From VRUE01 sp963728835 (GTDB lineage: Bacteria; Actinomycetota; Thermoleophilia; Solirubrobacterales; 70-9): a stretch of 64,000 nucleotides of DNA. A program made the translations under genes and the position numbers. How positions within the stretch are numbered: position 1 is the first letter of the stretch; every line of letters begins with the position of its first letter. Positions 1 through 8,148 of the stretch are shown piece after piece. Location of the stretch: positions 992,001-1,056,000 of the forward strand of contig CAVSKZ010000002.1 of assembly GCA_963728835.1 (NCBI GenBank), given 5' to 3'. The notes under the pieces were generated by a model. It was given only the letters and a program-made list of their open reading frames with translations, was not told the DNA's origin and did no database searches.

Positions 1-2240
1 AGGTCTTCGAGGCGCAGGGCCAGTCGCACGGCCGCTCGATCCCGCTGATGCCGGTCCTGCAGATGCTGCGCGCCTACTTCGGCATCGGCGATCGCGACCC
101 CGAGCGCATCGCCCGCGAGAAGATCGCCGGGCGGGCGCTGCTGCTCGATCCGGAGTTCGTCGATGATCTGCCGCTCGTCTTCGACTTCCTCGGCGTGCCC
201 GACCCGGACCGGCCGGTGGCACAGATGAGCCCCGAGGCGCGCCGGCGCGCGCTGGGCCGAATCGTCTGCCGCCTGATCAACGCACCCCAGCGCCACCACA
301 CCGTGGTGCTGGTGGTCGAGGACCTGCACTGGCTGGACGAGGCGAGCGACGCGATGCTGGCGGAGCTGGTCGAGTCTGTCGCCGGGACCAATACTTTGGC
401 GGTCGTCAACTTCCGCCCCGAATACCAGAACGGCTGGGACGGCTCCCCGATCTACCGCGGGCTCCCACTGGAGCCGTTGGGGCAGGCGGGCACTGCCGAG
501 CTGCTGCGTGACCTCGCCGGCGAGGACCCCTCCCTCGACGGGCTCGACCGGCACGTCCACGAGCGCACCGGCGGCAACCCGTTCTTCGTCGAGGAGATAG
601 TCCGCGAGCTGGTCGAGGCCGGTCACTTCGAGGGCGAGCGCGGCGGTTACCGCCTGGTGCGGCCGGTGGAGGAGGCGGGGGTGCCGGCGACCGTGCAGGC
701 CGTTCTCGCCGCTCGCATCGACCGCCTCGGGCCGGCCGCGAAGGACCTGCTCCAGGTCGCCTCGGTCGTCGGTCGGGAGGTCGGGGCGCGGACGCTGGGG
801 CTGACCGCGGAGATGGACGAGGGGGAACTGAACCCGGCGCTGTGTGAGCTGGTCGACGGCGGTTTCCTCTACGAAGCGGAGCTCTACCCCGAACGGGTGC
901 TGGCCTTCCGCCACCCCTTGACGCGCGAGGTCGCCTACGGGACGCAGCTCGGCGAGCGCCGCGCCGCCACCCACGTCGCCGCCGCGCGGGCGATGATCGA
1001 GCGCGAGCCCGAGCGCCTCGACGAGCTGGCCGCGCTCGTCGCCAGTCACATGGAGGCGGGGGGCGAAATGCGGGAGGCGGCGCGCTGGTCGGCCCGTGCC
1101 GCCCACTGGGCCGGGACGAGCCAGCCGAGCGAGGCGCTGCGACTCTGGCGCAAGGTGATGGAGCTGGCCGCCGAGATGGAAGAAGACGAGGAGACGGCGG
1201 CGCTGGCAGTCTCCTCGCGTCTGCTGCAGCTGCAATACGCCTGGCGGTTGGGGATGGACAGGGAGGAGGAACAGCGGCTCGTGGCCGAGGCAGAGGAGAT
1301 CGCGACGCGCAGCGGCGACCTGCGCTCGCTTGCGATGCTGAAGCTGGCCACCGCGGCCCGGCCCGGCATGCCCCACGAGGCGACGGCCTGGCTCGACGCG
1401 GTCGCGGAGACGAACCGCCTCGCCGACGAATCAGGAGACCTGCACCTGCGCGTGACGATGCGCAGCGCCTGCGCCTACGCGTTCCTCTGCGTCGCCGATT
1501 TCGACGCCTTCGAGCGCTCGCTCGACGAAGTGCTCGAGCTGAGCGGCGGCGATCGCGACGTAGGAGCCGGGATCGTCATCGGCAGCCCGATCGCCTGGGC
1601 GACGATGGGCAAGGGGCTGGCCGAGCGCGAGCGCGGCCGGCTCGACGCCGCCGAGGCCCTCTTCGAGGAGGGGCTGAGGATCGCCACCGAGGACGGCGAC
1701 CTCGAGACGGCGAGCTGGACCCGCAGCAACATCGCCCTGATGCTGGCGATGCGGGGAGACGTCGAGGGTGGGATCGGGCTGGCGCTGCGCAACTGCGAGC
1801 TGACCGAGCGGCTCGGCGACGTCTTCTCGCGCAGCCTGGCGCTGGCCAACCTCGCCGCCACGCAACTAGCGGCGGAGGACTATCCGGCCGCGCTCGACTC
1901 GATCGAAGCCGCCGAGCGCCTCTACCGCGGGGCGATGGACAACGGCGGCGAGATGGAGGCGTGGCGGGCGGCGCTGCGAGCCGACGCGCTAACTGGCGTC
2001 GGGCGTGGCGAGGAGGCGATCGCGGTCGCGGAATCGGCGGCGCAGATCGCAACCGAGCGCGGCATGCGCTGGTCCCTCCCCCTGACCCTGCTGGCGACGG
2101 CTCGCGCTCGCAACGCCGCCGGCGCGGACGGCGTCCGCGCGGTCCTCGACGAAGCTGCGGCGGTCGCCGAGGAAACCGGCGCTCTCACCACCCTCGTCTC
2201 GATAGAAACCGAGCGTGACCGCCTCGCCGCCGCCCGCTGA
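1..2240 (+). CDS. ATPase/TPR transcriptional-regulator or cyclase-type protein, 5' end missing
   Basis: The reading frame is open from base 3, so the gene begins upstream and the ATG at 48 is internal. What remains is the later part of an AAA/STAND-type ATPase: a Walker B-like stretch (VVLVVEDLHWLDE, near nt 300-340), then the RTGGNPFFVEEIVREL motif common in AAA_16 ATPases of LuxR/cyclase proteins, then about 400 residues of alanine-rich helices resembling tetratricopeptide repeats. The Walker A would lie upstream of the window. In this family the N-terminus often carries an adenylate-cyclase or BTAD domain and the C-terminus may carry a LuxR HTH. No HTH is visible here; the protein ends after the helical repeats. 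The partner and signal are unknown. Confidence 0.8.
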   Translation, partial: VFEAQGQSHGRSIPLMPVLQMLRAYFGIGDRDPERIAREKIAGRALLLDPEFVDDLPLVFDFLGVPDPDRPVAQMSPEARRRALGRIVCRLINAPQRHHTVVLVVEDLHWLDEASDAMLAELVESVAGTNTLAVVNFRPEYQNGWDGSPIYRGLPLEPLGQAGTAELLRDLAGEDPSLDGLDRHVHERTGGNPFFVEEIVRELVEAGHFEGERGGYRLVRPVEEAGVPATVQAVLAARIDRLGPAAKDLLQVASVVGREVGARTLGLTAEMDEGELNPALCELVDGGFLYEAELYPERVLAFRHPLTREVAYGTQLGERRAATHVAAARAMIEREPERLDELAALVASHMEAGGEMREAARWSARAAHWAGTSQPSEALRLWRKVMELAAEMEEDEETAALAVSSRLLQLQYAWRLGMDREEEQRLVAEAEEIATRSGDLRSLAMLKLATAARPGMPHEATAWLDAVAETNRLADESGDLHLRVTMRSACAYAFLCVADFDAFERSLDEVLELSGGDRDVGAGIVIGSPIAWATMGKGLAERERGRLDAAEALFEEGLRIATEDGDLETASWTRSNIALMLAMRGDVEGGIGLALRNCELTERLGDVFSRSLALANLAATQLAAEDYPAALDSIEAAERLYRGAMDNGGEMEAWRAALRADALTGVGRGEEAIAVAESAAQIATERGMRWSLPLTLLATARARNAAGADGVRAVLDEAAAVAEETGALTTLVSIETERDRLAAAR

Positions 2241-2431
2241 ACGAGCGCGAGATTGCGCACCGCACGTTTCCGCGCATTCGGCAATCTCCCATCCTTTGAG
2301 GGGTCGGCTGCACGAGATCGTGCACGGCACAGTTTCGCGCACTCGGAAATTCCTCATCCTGGAATTTGCAGGCACTTTTGCGCCCCAATCAAATTCTCGT
2401 CCGTCTTTCGTCACCGAATTCGGCGGATTTC

Positions 2432-2506
2432 TTGACTGGTCCCGGCACGACCGCTTATCTAACCCTGTCCAAAAAACCAGCTCGGCGCAAACCGCCGAGA
2501 AGGGAG
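2432..2506 (+). promoter_or_regulatory. Cassette 1 promoter, leader hairpin and RBS
   Basis: TTGACT (2432-2437), 18 bp, then TATCTA (2456-2461). A 7-bp leader hairpin CTCGGCG-CAAAC-CGCCGAG (2481-2499) abuts the Shine-Dalgarno AGGGAG (2501-2506), seven bases before the GTG start. The same arrangement precedes most other copies of the family. Confidence 0.7.
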
Positions 2507-2513
2507 AATCAAA

Positions 2514-3128
2514 GTGAGACTCATCAAGATGTTCGGCCTTGCGGCCGTAGCGGCCGTGGCCGCGATGGCGTTCGTCGGTGCCACCTCGGCATCGGCCGCC
2601 AACACCCAGCTCTGTAACACGCACACGGCCTTAACCTGCGGTTCCGCAGCGACGTCCGTGGCGATGAACAACTCGGGTCAAGGCGTTGGCACGCTCTTAA
2701 CCGACCTCGTCAACGTCTTATGCTTAACCCTCTCGGGGTCGGGCACGCCGTTAGGGTTAGCCAGCCCGCAGCAGGTCCACATCACGAACCTCTCGTTCAC
2801 CAACTGTGGCACCAAATCCGCACACAGCAATTGCCAGGTCTCAGTCCTCGAATTGCCCTTAGCCAACCTCAACAAGACGGGGTTAGACGCGGGGACGATC
2901 GAAGGGACGAACGGCCTGACCTTAGTCAACTGCGATAACATCGATATCTTCGGTATCGATATTCACTGCATCTACGACGCCACGGGTCTTACGTTCACCG
3001 TCGGCGCCCAGCACCTGACCGCGAGCAACACGTCGGTCAACTTCGTCGAAGGCGGCGGTCTCTGCCCCGAAGAATCATTCCTCGACGGGTTACTGAAAAC
3101 GACGTCCAACCGGTACGTCCTCGCCTAA
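2514..3128 (+). CDS. Secreted eight-cysteine cassette protein, copy 1 (unknown function)
   Basis: 204 residues starting at GTG 2514. The start is fixed by the Shine-Dalgarno and by alignment with the ATG of the other copies. It has a clear signal peptide (MRLIKMFGL, alanine-rich core, cleavage near SASAA), so it is exported. The mature part has eight cysteines shared by all intact copies, a conserved NIDIFGIDIHC core and an invariant NRYVLA C-terminus, suggesting four disulfides. Ten leucines are encoded by TTA, which is exceptional for this high-GC genome. No known domain was recognised. It is monocistronic: own promoter upstream and a strong terminator downstream. Close paralogues lie at 11997, 13352, 15171, 16966 and, inverted, 56733. 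Confidence 0.85.
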   Translation: MRLIKMFGLAAVAAVAAMAFVGATSASAANTQLCNTHTALTCGSAATSVAMNNSGQGVGTLLTDLVNVLCLTLSGSGTPLGLASPQQVHITNLSFTNCGTKSAHSNCQVSVLELPLANLNKTGLDAGTIEGTNGLTLVNCDNIDIFGIDIHCIYDATGLTFTVGAQHLTASNTSVNFVEGGGLCPEESFLDGLLKTTSNRYVLA

Positions 3129-3146
3129 CACGTCGTTGATGTTTGA

Positions 3147-3215
3147 CGGCGCTCTCTTCGGAGAACGCCGGCAGGATGACGCCGCCCCGGTTTCCGGGGC
3201 GGCGTCTTTTTTTTT
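3147..3215 (+). terminator. Cassette 1 3' stem-loop plus Rho-independent terminator
   Basis: First a TTCG-capped stem-loop (arms CGGCGCTCTC and GAGAACGCCG, one C/A mismatch, 3147-3170). Then a perfect 13-bp stem GACGCCGCCCCGG / CCGGGGCGGCGTC with TTT loop (3178-3206), followed by nine or more T. This is the best intrinsic terminator in the window. Confidence 0.9.
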
Positions 3216-3423
3216 GGATTCCGCATCTTTCTCATCACAGGAATGTTTGAGATGCCAGATGAAAAAATCTGCGGCGGTCATCAAAAACTCTGGTAGCCTC
3301 GGAAAGGCAAAAGTCGGTCCGTGCCAGGGAGAGGGGAATACATTGAAGAGCGGGACGAGCGGTTGCTATGAGCGCATGGCTCGGGAAGGTGGGACTCGAG
3401 AAGGGGGAAGCGGGAGAATCGCC

Positions 3424-6400
3424 ATGCGCGCAGCGCTCACCCTCTGCTCCGTGGCGCTCTGGCTCTCGGCCCTAGCCCCCCCCACTCTCGCCGGCCCCAT
3501 CCACTCCCGTACCGCGGACCTCGACGTATCGGGCCTCAACCACGCCTGCGGCGCCGCCGTCGACAAAAACGGCGACCTCTACGCCGCCAGCGCCGGCGAG
3601 GGCAAAGTCAAGGTCTTCGACGCCGCCGACCACACGACCCCGATCGCGGAAATCGCCAACGCCAACACTCCCTGCGCCCTGGCGGTGACCACCACCGGAA
3701 ACCTCTACGTCTCCGAGAGCGCCACCGGCAACGTGGTCCGCTACAAACCCACCACCTTCCCCCTCACCGGCGCCCCCGTCTACGGCGCCGCCGAACCGAT
3801 CCACACCGACGGCGACGCCGAGGGCATCGCCGTCGACCGCTTCGACAACCGCCTCTACGTCGCCGCGGGCGACCGCATAGCCGTCTACAAAGCCGACGGC
3901 TCGCTCGAAAAAGCCGACGTCCTCGAAGGCCAGATCAGCGAAGCCACCGGTGTGGCCGCCTACACCAGCCCCCGCTTCGGGGTGAGCGGCAACCAGCGGC
4001 TCAACCTCGCCGTCGCCGAGAACGCCGGCGACGAGCTCAGGATCTACAACGGCCCGGCGAGCGCGACCGGCCTCAAACTGCGCAAGACGATCATCGGGGT
4101 CGACCACGACGAAGACCCCGGCACCGCCGAGCAGGAATTCAGCTTCGGAGCGGCCGGCGCCTACCTCGCCGCCGACCCCGGCAACGAAAACTCCGCCGAC
4201 GGCAAATGCATTCAGGTCCAGGTCAACGGGGTGGACCAGGCCTGCACCCAGGGGCACTTCTTCCTCCACGACGCCGGCAACGAAGCGATCTACGAGTTCG
4301 ACGCAACCGGCGAGTTCTTCCTCGCGCTCACCAACCCGGCACTTGAAGACGCCGAGCCAACCCAGGTCGCGGTCGAGCGCTCCGGCGGCCCCAACGACGG
4401 CACCGTCTACGTCGGCTCGGGCTCCGGCGCGGGCGCCGAGCTGCTCGCCTTCGCCCCCGTGCTGAAGCCCTCGCGCACCGCGCTGCCCGCGCTCTCCAAG
4501 GCCCTGACGGGGGCAAGAGCGGTGGCCACCGACTGCGAAGGCAACGTCTACGTCGCTGCCCAGTCGCTGGTGCGGGTCTACTCCCCGGCCGGCAGCGAAA
4601 TGACCAGCTTTGAAGTGCCCAGCGCCACCCTCGACCTCGCCGTCGACTGCAGCGGCAATGTCTACAGGGTGAACTCCACCGGGACGGAGATGACCTACTA
4701 CTCGCCCTCCTCCAACCCGCCCACCGGCTCCACCACCTACACCCGCCACGAACCGGTGCTGGTCACCGCCACGGGCCTGGTGGGGGTGGCGGTCAACCCC
4801 GCCAACGACCACGTCTTCGTCATCGGCGGGTCCGCCTTCACCTCGGTCATCAAGGAGTTCGCCCCGCCCTCGGAAAGCTCGAAAGCAGAAGGCGAATGCG
4901 GCGCGGGCCTCGAACTCACGAACTCCCGCCAGGACATCGACGTCTACGGCAAGAACGGCTATGTCTACGTCTCGGCCAACGTCGGCGCCGCCCTCGTCTA
5001 CGTCGTCAAATGCGGCAAAGTACCCGCAGAAGCCGAACTGATCCGCGAAGCCAAAGACAGCGGCGGCTGTCCCAGCGGCAAAACGGTCGGCATCAACCCG
5101 AGGATCGCCATCGACCAGTCAAACGGGCACTTCATCCAGTGGGGCGTCAGCCAGACCGGCGAGACGGTGCGCGAGCACGACGCCCTCGGCGCCTGCCTGG
5201 CGGAGTTCGGCAAAACCTCCTCCAACGTCGCCGGCGCGCGGGTCGCGATCGACAACAGCTGCGCCATCAACGGGCTGACCGAACAGACGACGCCCACCTG
5301 CGCTGCCACTTACCCCTCCAACGGCAACGCCTACCTCGCCTTCGACTCCTCCAACGAAGTGACTCAGCCCTTCGACCTGAATGCGTTCGGGCCGCTGGAG
5401 TACGGGCAGCCGCCGCAAGCCGTCACCGAAACCGCGGATGGCTTCGGGCCCGATGGCGCGACCCTCAACGGGACGGTCAACCCGGAAGAGTTCGAGCTCG
5501 AAGAATGCGTCTTCCAGTACCTGACCGAGACGCAATACCAGTCCAATGGCAAAACCTTTGCAGGCGCCCTCTCGCAGACATGCGAGGAGACCCCGGCCGA
5601 GATCGGCACAGGCGACACACCGGTGCCGGTCCATGCCGACATCACGGGCATCGAACCCGAAACCACTCGCTACCGCTACCGCCTCCTTGCCAAGAATCCC
5701 TTCGGCGAAGACGACGGCGGCACCCTTCTCTTCGGTCCGCCCTTGCTGACGACCCAGTCGGCGCTGCCGGTCGGTTACGACGAAGCGACGATGCGGGCGA
5801 AGATCGACCCCTCCGGCCTCCTCACCACCTACCACTTCCAGTACCTGACCGAGGAGCAGTACCAGTCCAACGGTGAAACCTTCGAAGGCGCCTTGAGCAC
5901 GCCGGTAGGCAAAATCCCGCCCGGCGACGGCGAGGTCGCGATCGAGGCGCCGGTCACCGGTCTCGCGCAGGGCACCGCCTACCGCTTCCGCATCCTCGTC
6001 GAAAACGAAGCCAAGCTCGTGGAAGGTCCACCGCAGGCTTTCGAAACCCTGGTCCGCCCCCCGTCGCAGGACTGCGCGAACTCCGAATACCGCACCGGTC
6101 TCTCCGCCTTCCTCCCCGACTGCCGCGCCTACGAGCTGGTCACCCCGGCTCAGACGCTGGCAGACCCCAGCGCCTTCAGTTCTACAGCCGGCTTTAGGTT
6201 CTTCAACAGCTGGTTCGTCGCGCCGCGCGGCGCAGGGGCCGGAGAGAGCGTTGCCTACCGGGTCCTGGTCGCTCGGGAGGACGGCCTGTTCCACCGCGCC
6301 CAGCGAGGGCCTGGGGCGCACCCGGAAGGGGGCTGGGAAAGCGAGATGCACGGGCTCACCTTCGTTCAGGGCGGTGGAGAAGAAGGCGAACAGGGGGGGG

Positions 6401-8148
6401 TCTCGGCAGACCAGTCTTACTGGCTGCACGAGGTCTTGGCCCACGAAACGCCGACGGAGCTTTCCTTCCCCCTCGGCACTTACTTGCGCGTCCCTTCAGG
6501 CCAGGCCAGCTCGCAGTGCAGCCCGGAGCCAGAAGCGACCTTTGCCCTCTCCGACCCGAGGAACGAGTTCGAGCTGGTCGGCTGCGGCGACCTGGGCACC
6601 GACTCACAGGCGGACGGCCGCTACATCAGCGCCGGCGGCACGCACGTGATCTTCACCTCCGAGGAGCATCTGGACGAGAAAACGCCGCCGGCGGAAACCG
6701 AAACGGAAGCGATTTACGACCGCGAAGCGGGCAGCGCTGCGACCGAGGTCATCTCGCTGAAGCCCGACAACAAAACCCCCTTCGGCCCCGGCGAAGAGCC
6801 CCATTACATCGCCGCCACCGAAGACGGCGAGGCGATCGTCTTCAGCGCCGCCGGCACGCTCTACCTGCGCCGCTCGGACAAAACGACCGTCGTCGCGGAG
6901 GGGAGCACCTACGCCGGCATCTCCACCGATGGCAAGCGCGTCTTCTTCATCGACGCGACCTACGCCCCCACGGTGATCAACCCGATGGTCGCCGCCGGCC
7001 TCTTCGCCTGCGACGTCGAAGGGGGGAATTGCGCAGGGTCCGAACAGGAACAGGAACCGCTTGAAATCGCCTCGAACTCCGTCTTCGTCAACGTCTCCGC
7101 CAACGGCTCCCACGCCTTCTTCACCTCCGAGGACGCTCTGCCGGGCCTCGAACCGAACGAAAACGGTGAAGAAGCCGAAGACGGGGAACCCAACCTTTAC
7201 GCCTGGGACGGGACGGATATCCAGTTCGTCGCCCTTCTTCACCCCCAGGACTTGGTCAGCTTCAAGGACATCAGCGAAGACCTGCTCCAGTGGACCAACG
7301 CGATCCCCGGGCAGCGGGCGACCGACGGGAGCTTCTATGAGGCCGGCCGCGCCTCCTCCCCGACTCGCAGCACGCCCGACGGCGAGGTCCTGGTCTTCCA
7401 GTCTCACGCCAAGCTCACTGCATATGACAACGGAGGAAAAGGCGAGATCTACCGCTACGTTCCCGCCTCCGCGCCCGGCCCGCAGCTGACGTGCCTTTCC
7501 TGCTCGCCGAGCGGGGCCCCCCACGCCTCGCCAGTCGACGCGCTGCTGCAGACCATCACCGGCGAGGCCACCGCTCCCGACACGCTGATCCCCAACGTCA
7601 CCGACGACGGCAGCACCGTCTTCTTCGAGAGCCGCGACGCCCTCCTGCCCGAGGACGCCAACACCGGCGTTGACGTCTATGAGTGGAAGGCGCAGGGGAC
7701 CACCGGCCCCGGCGGTGACACCTGCGGCCGTCCGGCCGGCTGCCTCGCCCTCCTCTCCACCGGGCAGGGCGAGGAATCCAGCTTCCTCTTCGGCATGAGC
7801 GCCGACGGTGAGGACGTCTTCTTCGTAACGCGGGAGGAGCTGGTGGGGGGCGACGTGTCCGGCAGCTTCTCGATCTATGACGCGAGGACTCTCGGCGGCA
7901 TCCCCGCCCCGCCGGTCAAGCAGGAATGCGAAGCCGACGCCTGTCAGGGTCAAGGTTCGATCCCACCGGCGCTGCCGGTCCCCGCCAGCACCGGCCCCGG
8001 CGCCGTGACCCAACAGCAGTCTCGTCCGCGTTGCGCGAAAGGCAAGCACCGGGTCAAAGGGCGCTGCGTGAAGAAGAAAAGTAAGCGCAAAAACCGCAAA
8101 CACTCCAAAGCACGCCGAGCCAACCACGAGGGGAGGGCACACCGATGA
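3424..8148 (+). CDS. Very large secreted beta-propeller/FN3-like surface protein
   Basis: The frame is open from 3136, but that stretch contains the cassette 1 terminator. The supported start is ATG 3424, preceded by GGGAG at 3412-3416 and followed by a signal peptide (MRAALTLCSVALW...LAGP), giving about 1574 residues. Residues about 30-620 contain repeated 'GNLYV/GNVYVA' strands typical of NHL/SMP-30-like propellers. Two tandem fibronectin-III-like units (FQYLTE.QYQSNG..F..AL, about 670-875) follow, then the 'DCRAYELVTP' segment (about 899) and WD40-like repeats (VFFES.DALLP, VFFVT). The tail is strongly basic (KKKSKRKNRKHSK), perhaps binding cell-wall polymers. It overlaps the next gene by ATGA, so the two are translationally coupled. 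Exported and probably surface-associated; substrate unknown. Confidence 0.8.
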   Translation: MRAALTLCSVALWLSALAPPTLAGPIHSRTADLDVSGLNHACGAAVDKNGDLYAASAGEGKVKVFDAADHTTPIAEIANANTPCALAVTTTGNLYVSESATGNVVRYKPTTFPLTGAPVYGAAEPIHTDGDAEGIAVDRFDNRLYVAAGDRIAVYKADGSLEKADVLEGQISEATGVAAYTSPRFGVSGNQRLNLAVAENAGDELRIYNGPASATGLKLRKTIIGVDHDEDPGTAEQEFSFGAAGAYLAADPGNENSADGKCIQVQVNGVDQACTQGHFFLHDAGNEAIYEFDATGEFFLALTNPALEDAEPTQVAVERSGGPNDGTVYVGSGSGAGAELLAFAPVLKPSRTALPALSKALTGARAVATDCEGNVYVAAQSLVRVYSPAGSEMTSFEVPSATLDLAVDCSGNVYRVNSTGTEMTYYSPSSNPPTGSTTYTRHEPVLVTATGLVGVAVNPANDHVFVIGGSAFTSVIKEFAPPSESSKAEGECGAGLELTNSRQDIDVYGKNGYVYVSANVGAALVYVVKCGKVPAEAELIREAKDSGGCPSGKTVGINPRIAIDQSNGHFIQWGVSQTGETVREHDALGACLAEFGKTSSNVAGARVAIDNSCAINGLTEQTTPTCAATYPSNGNAYLAFDSSNEVTQPFDLNAFGPLEYGQPPQAVTETADGFGPDGATLNGTVNPEEFELEECVFQYLTETQYQSNGKTFAGALSQTCEETPAEIGTGDTPVPVHADITGIEPETTRYRYRLLAKNPFGEDDGGTLLFGPPLLTTQSALPVGYDEATMRAKIDPSGLLTTYHFQYLTEEQYQSNGETFEGALSTPVGKIPPGDGEVAIEAPVTGLAQGTAYRFRILVENEAKLVEGPPQAFETLVRPPSQDCANSEYRTGLSAFLPDCRAYELVTPAQTLADPSAFSSTAGFRFFNSWFVAPRGAGAGESVAYRVLVAREDGLFHRAQRGPGAHPEGGWESEMHGLTFVQGGGEEGEQGGVSADQSYWLHEVLAHETPTELSFPLGTYLRVPSGQASSQCSPEPEATFALSDPRNEFELVGCGDLGTDSQADGRYISAGGTHVIFTSEEHLDEKTPPAETETEAIYDREAGSAATEVISLKPDNKTPFGPGEEPHYIAATEDGEAIVFSAAGTLYLRRSDKTTVVAEGSTYAGISTDGKRVFFIDATYAPTVINPMVAAGLFACDVEGGNCAGSEQEQEPLEIASNSVFVNVSANGSHAFFTSEDALPGLEPNENGEEAEDGEPNLYAWDGTDIQFVALLHPQDLVSFKDISEDLLQWTNAIPGQRATDGSFYEAGRASSPTRSTPDGEVLVFQSHAKLTAYDNGGKGEIYRYVPASAPGPQLTCLSCSPSGAPHASPVDALLQTITGEATAPDTLIPNVTDDGSTVFFESRDALLPEDANTGVDVYEWKAQGTTGPGGDTCGRPAGCLALLSTGQGEESSFLFGMSADGEDVFFVTREELVGGDVSGSFSIYDARTLGGIPAPPVKQECEADACQGQGSIPPALPVPASTGPGAVTQQQSRPRCAKGKHRVKGRCVKKKSKRKNRKHSKARRANHEGRAHR

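Noticed and set aside
2750..2762. Telomere-like TTAGGGTTAG in the cassette genes
   Set aside because: It is simply the codons for Leu-Gly-Leu (TTA GGG TTA) and changes with the protein in other copies.
3136..3423. N-terminal extension of the very large secreted protein
   Set aside because: This stretch contains the cassette 1 terminator; a signal peptide and RBS place the start at 3424.
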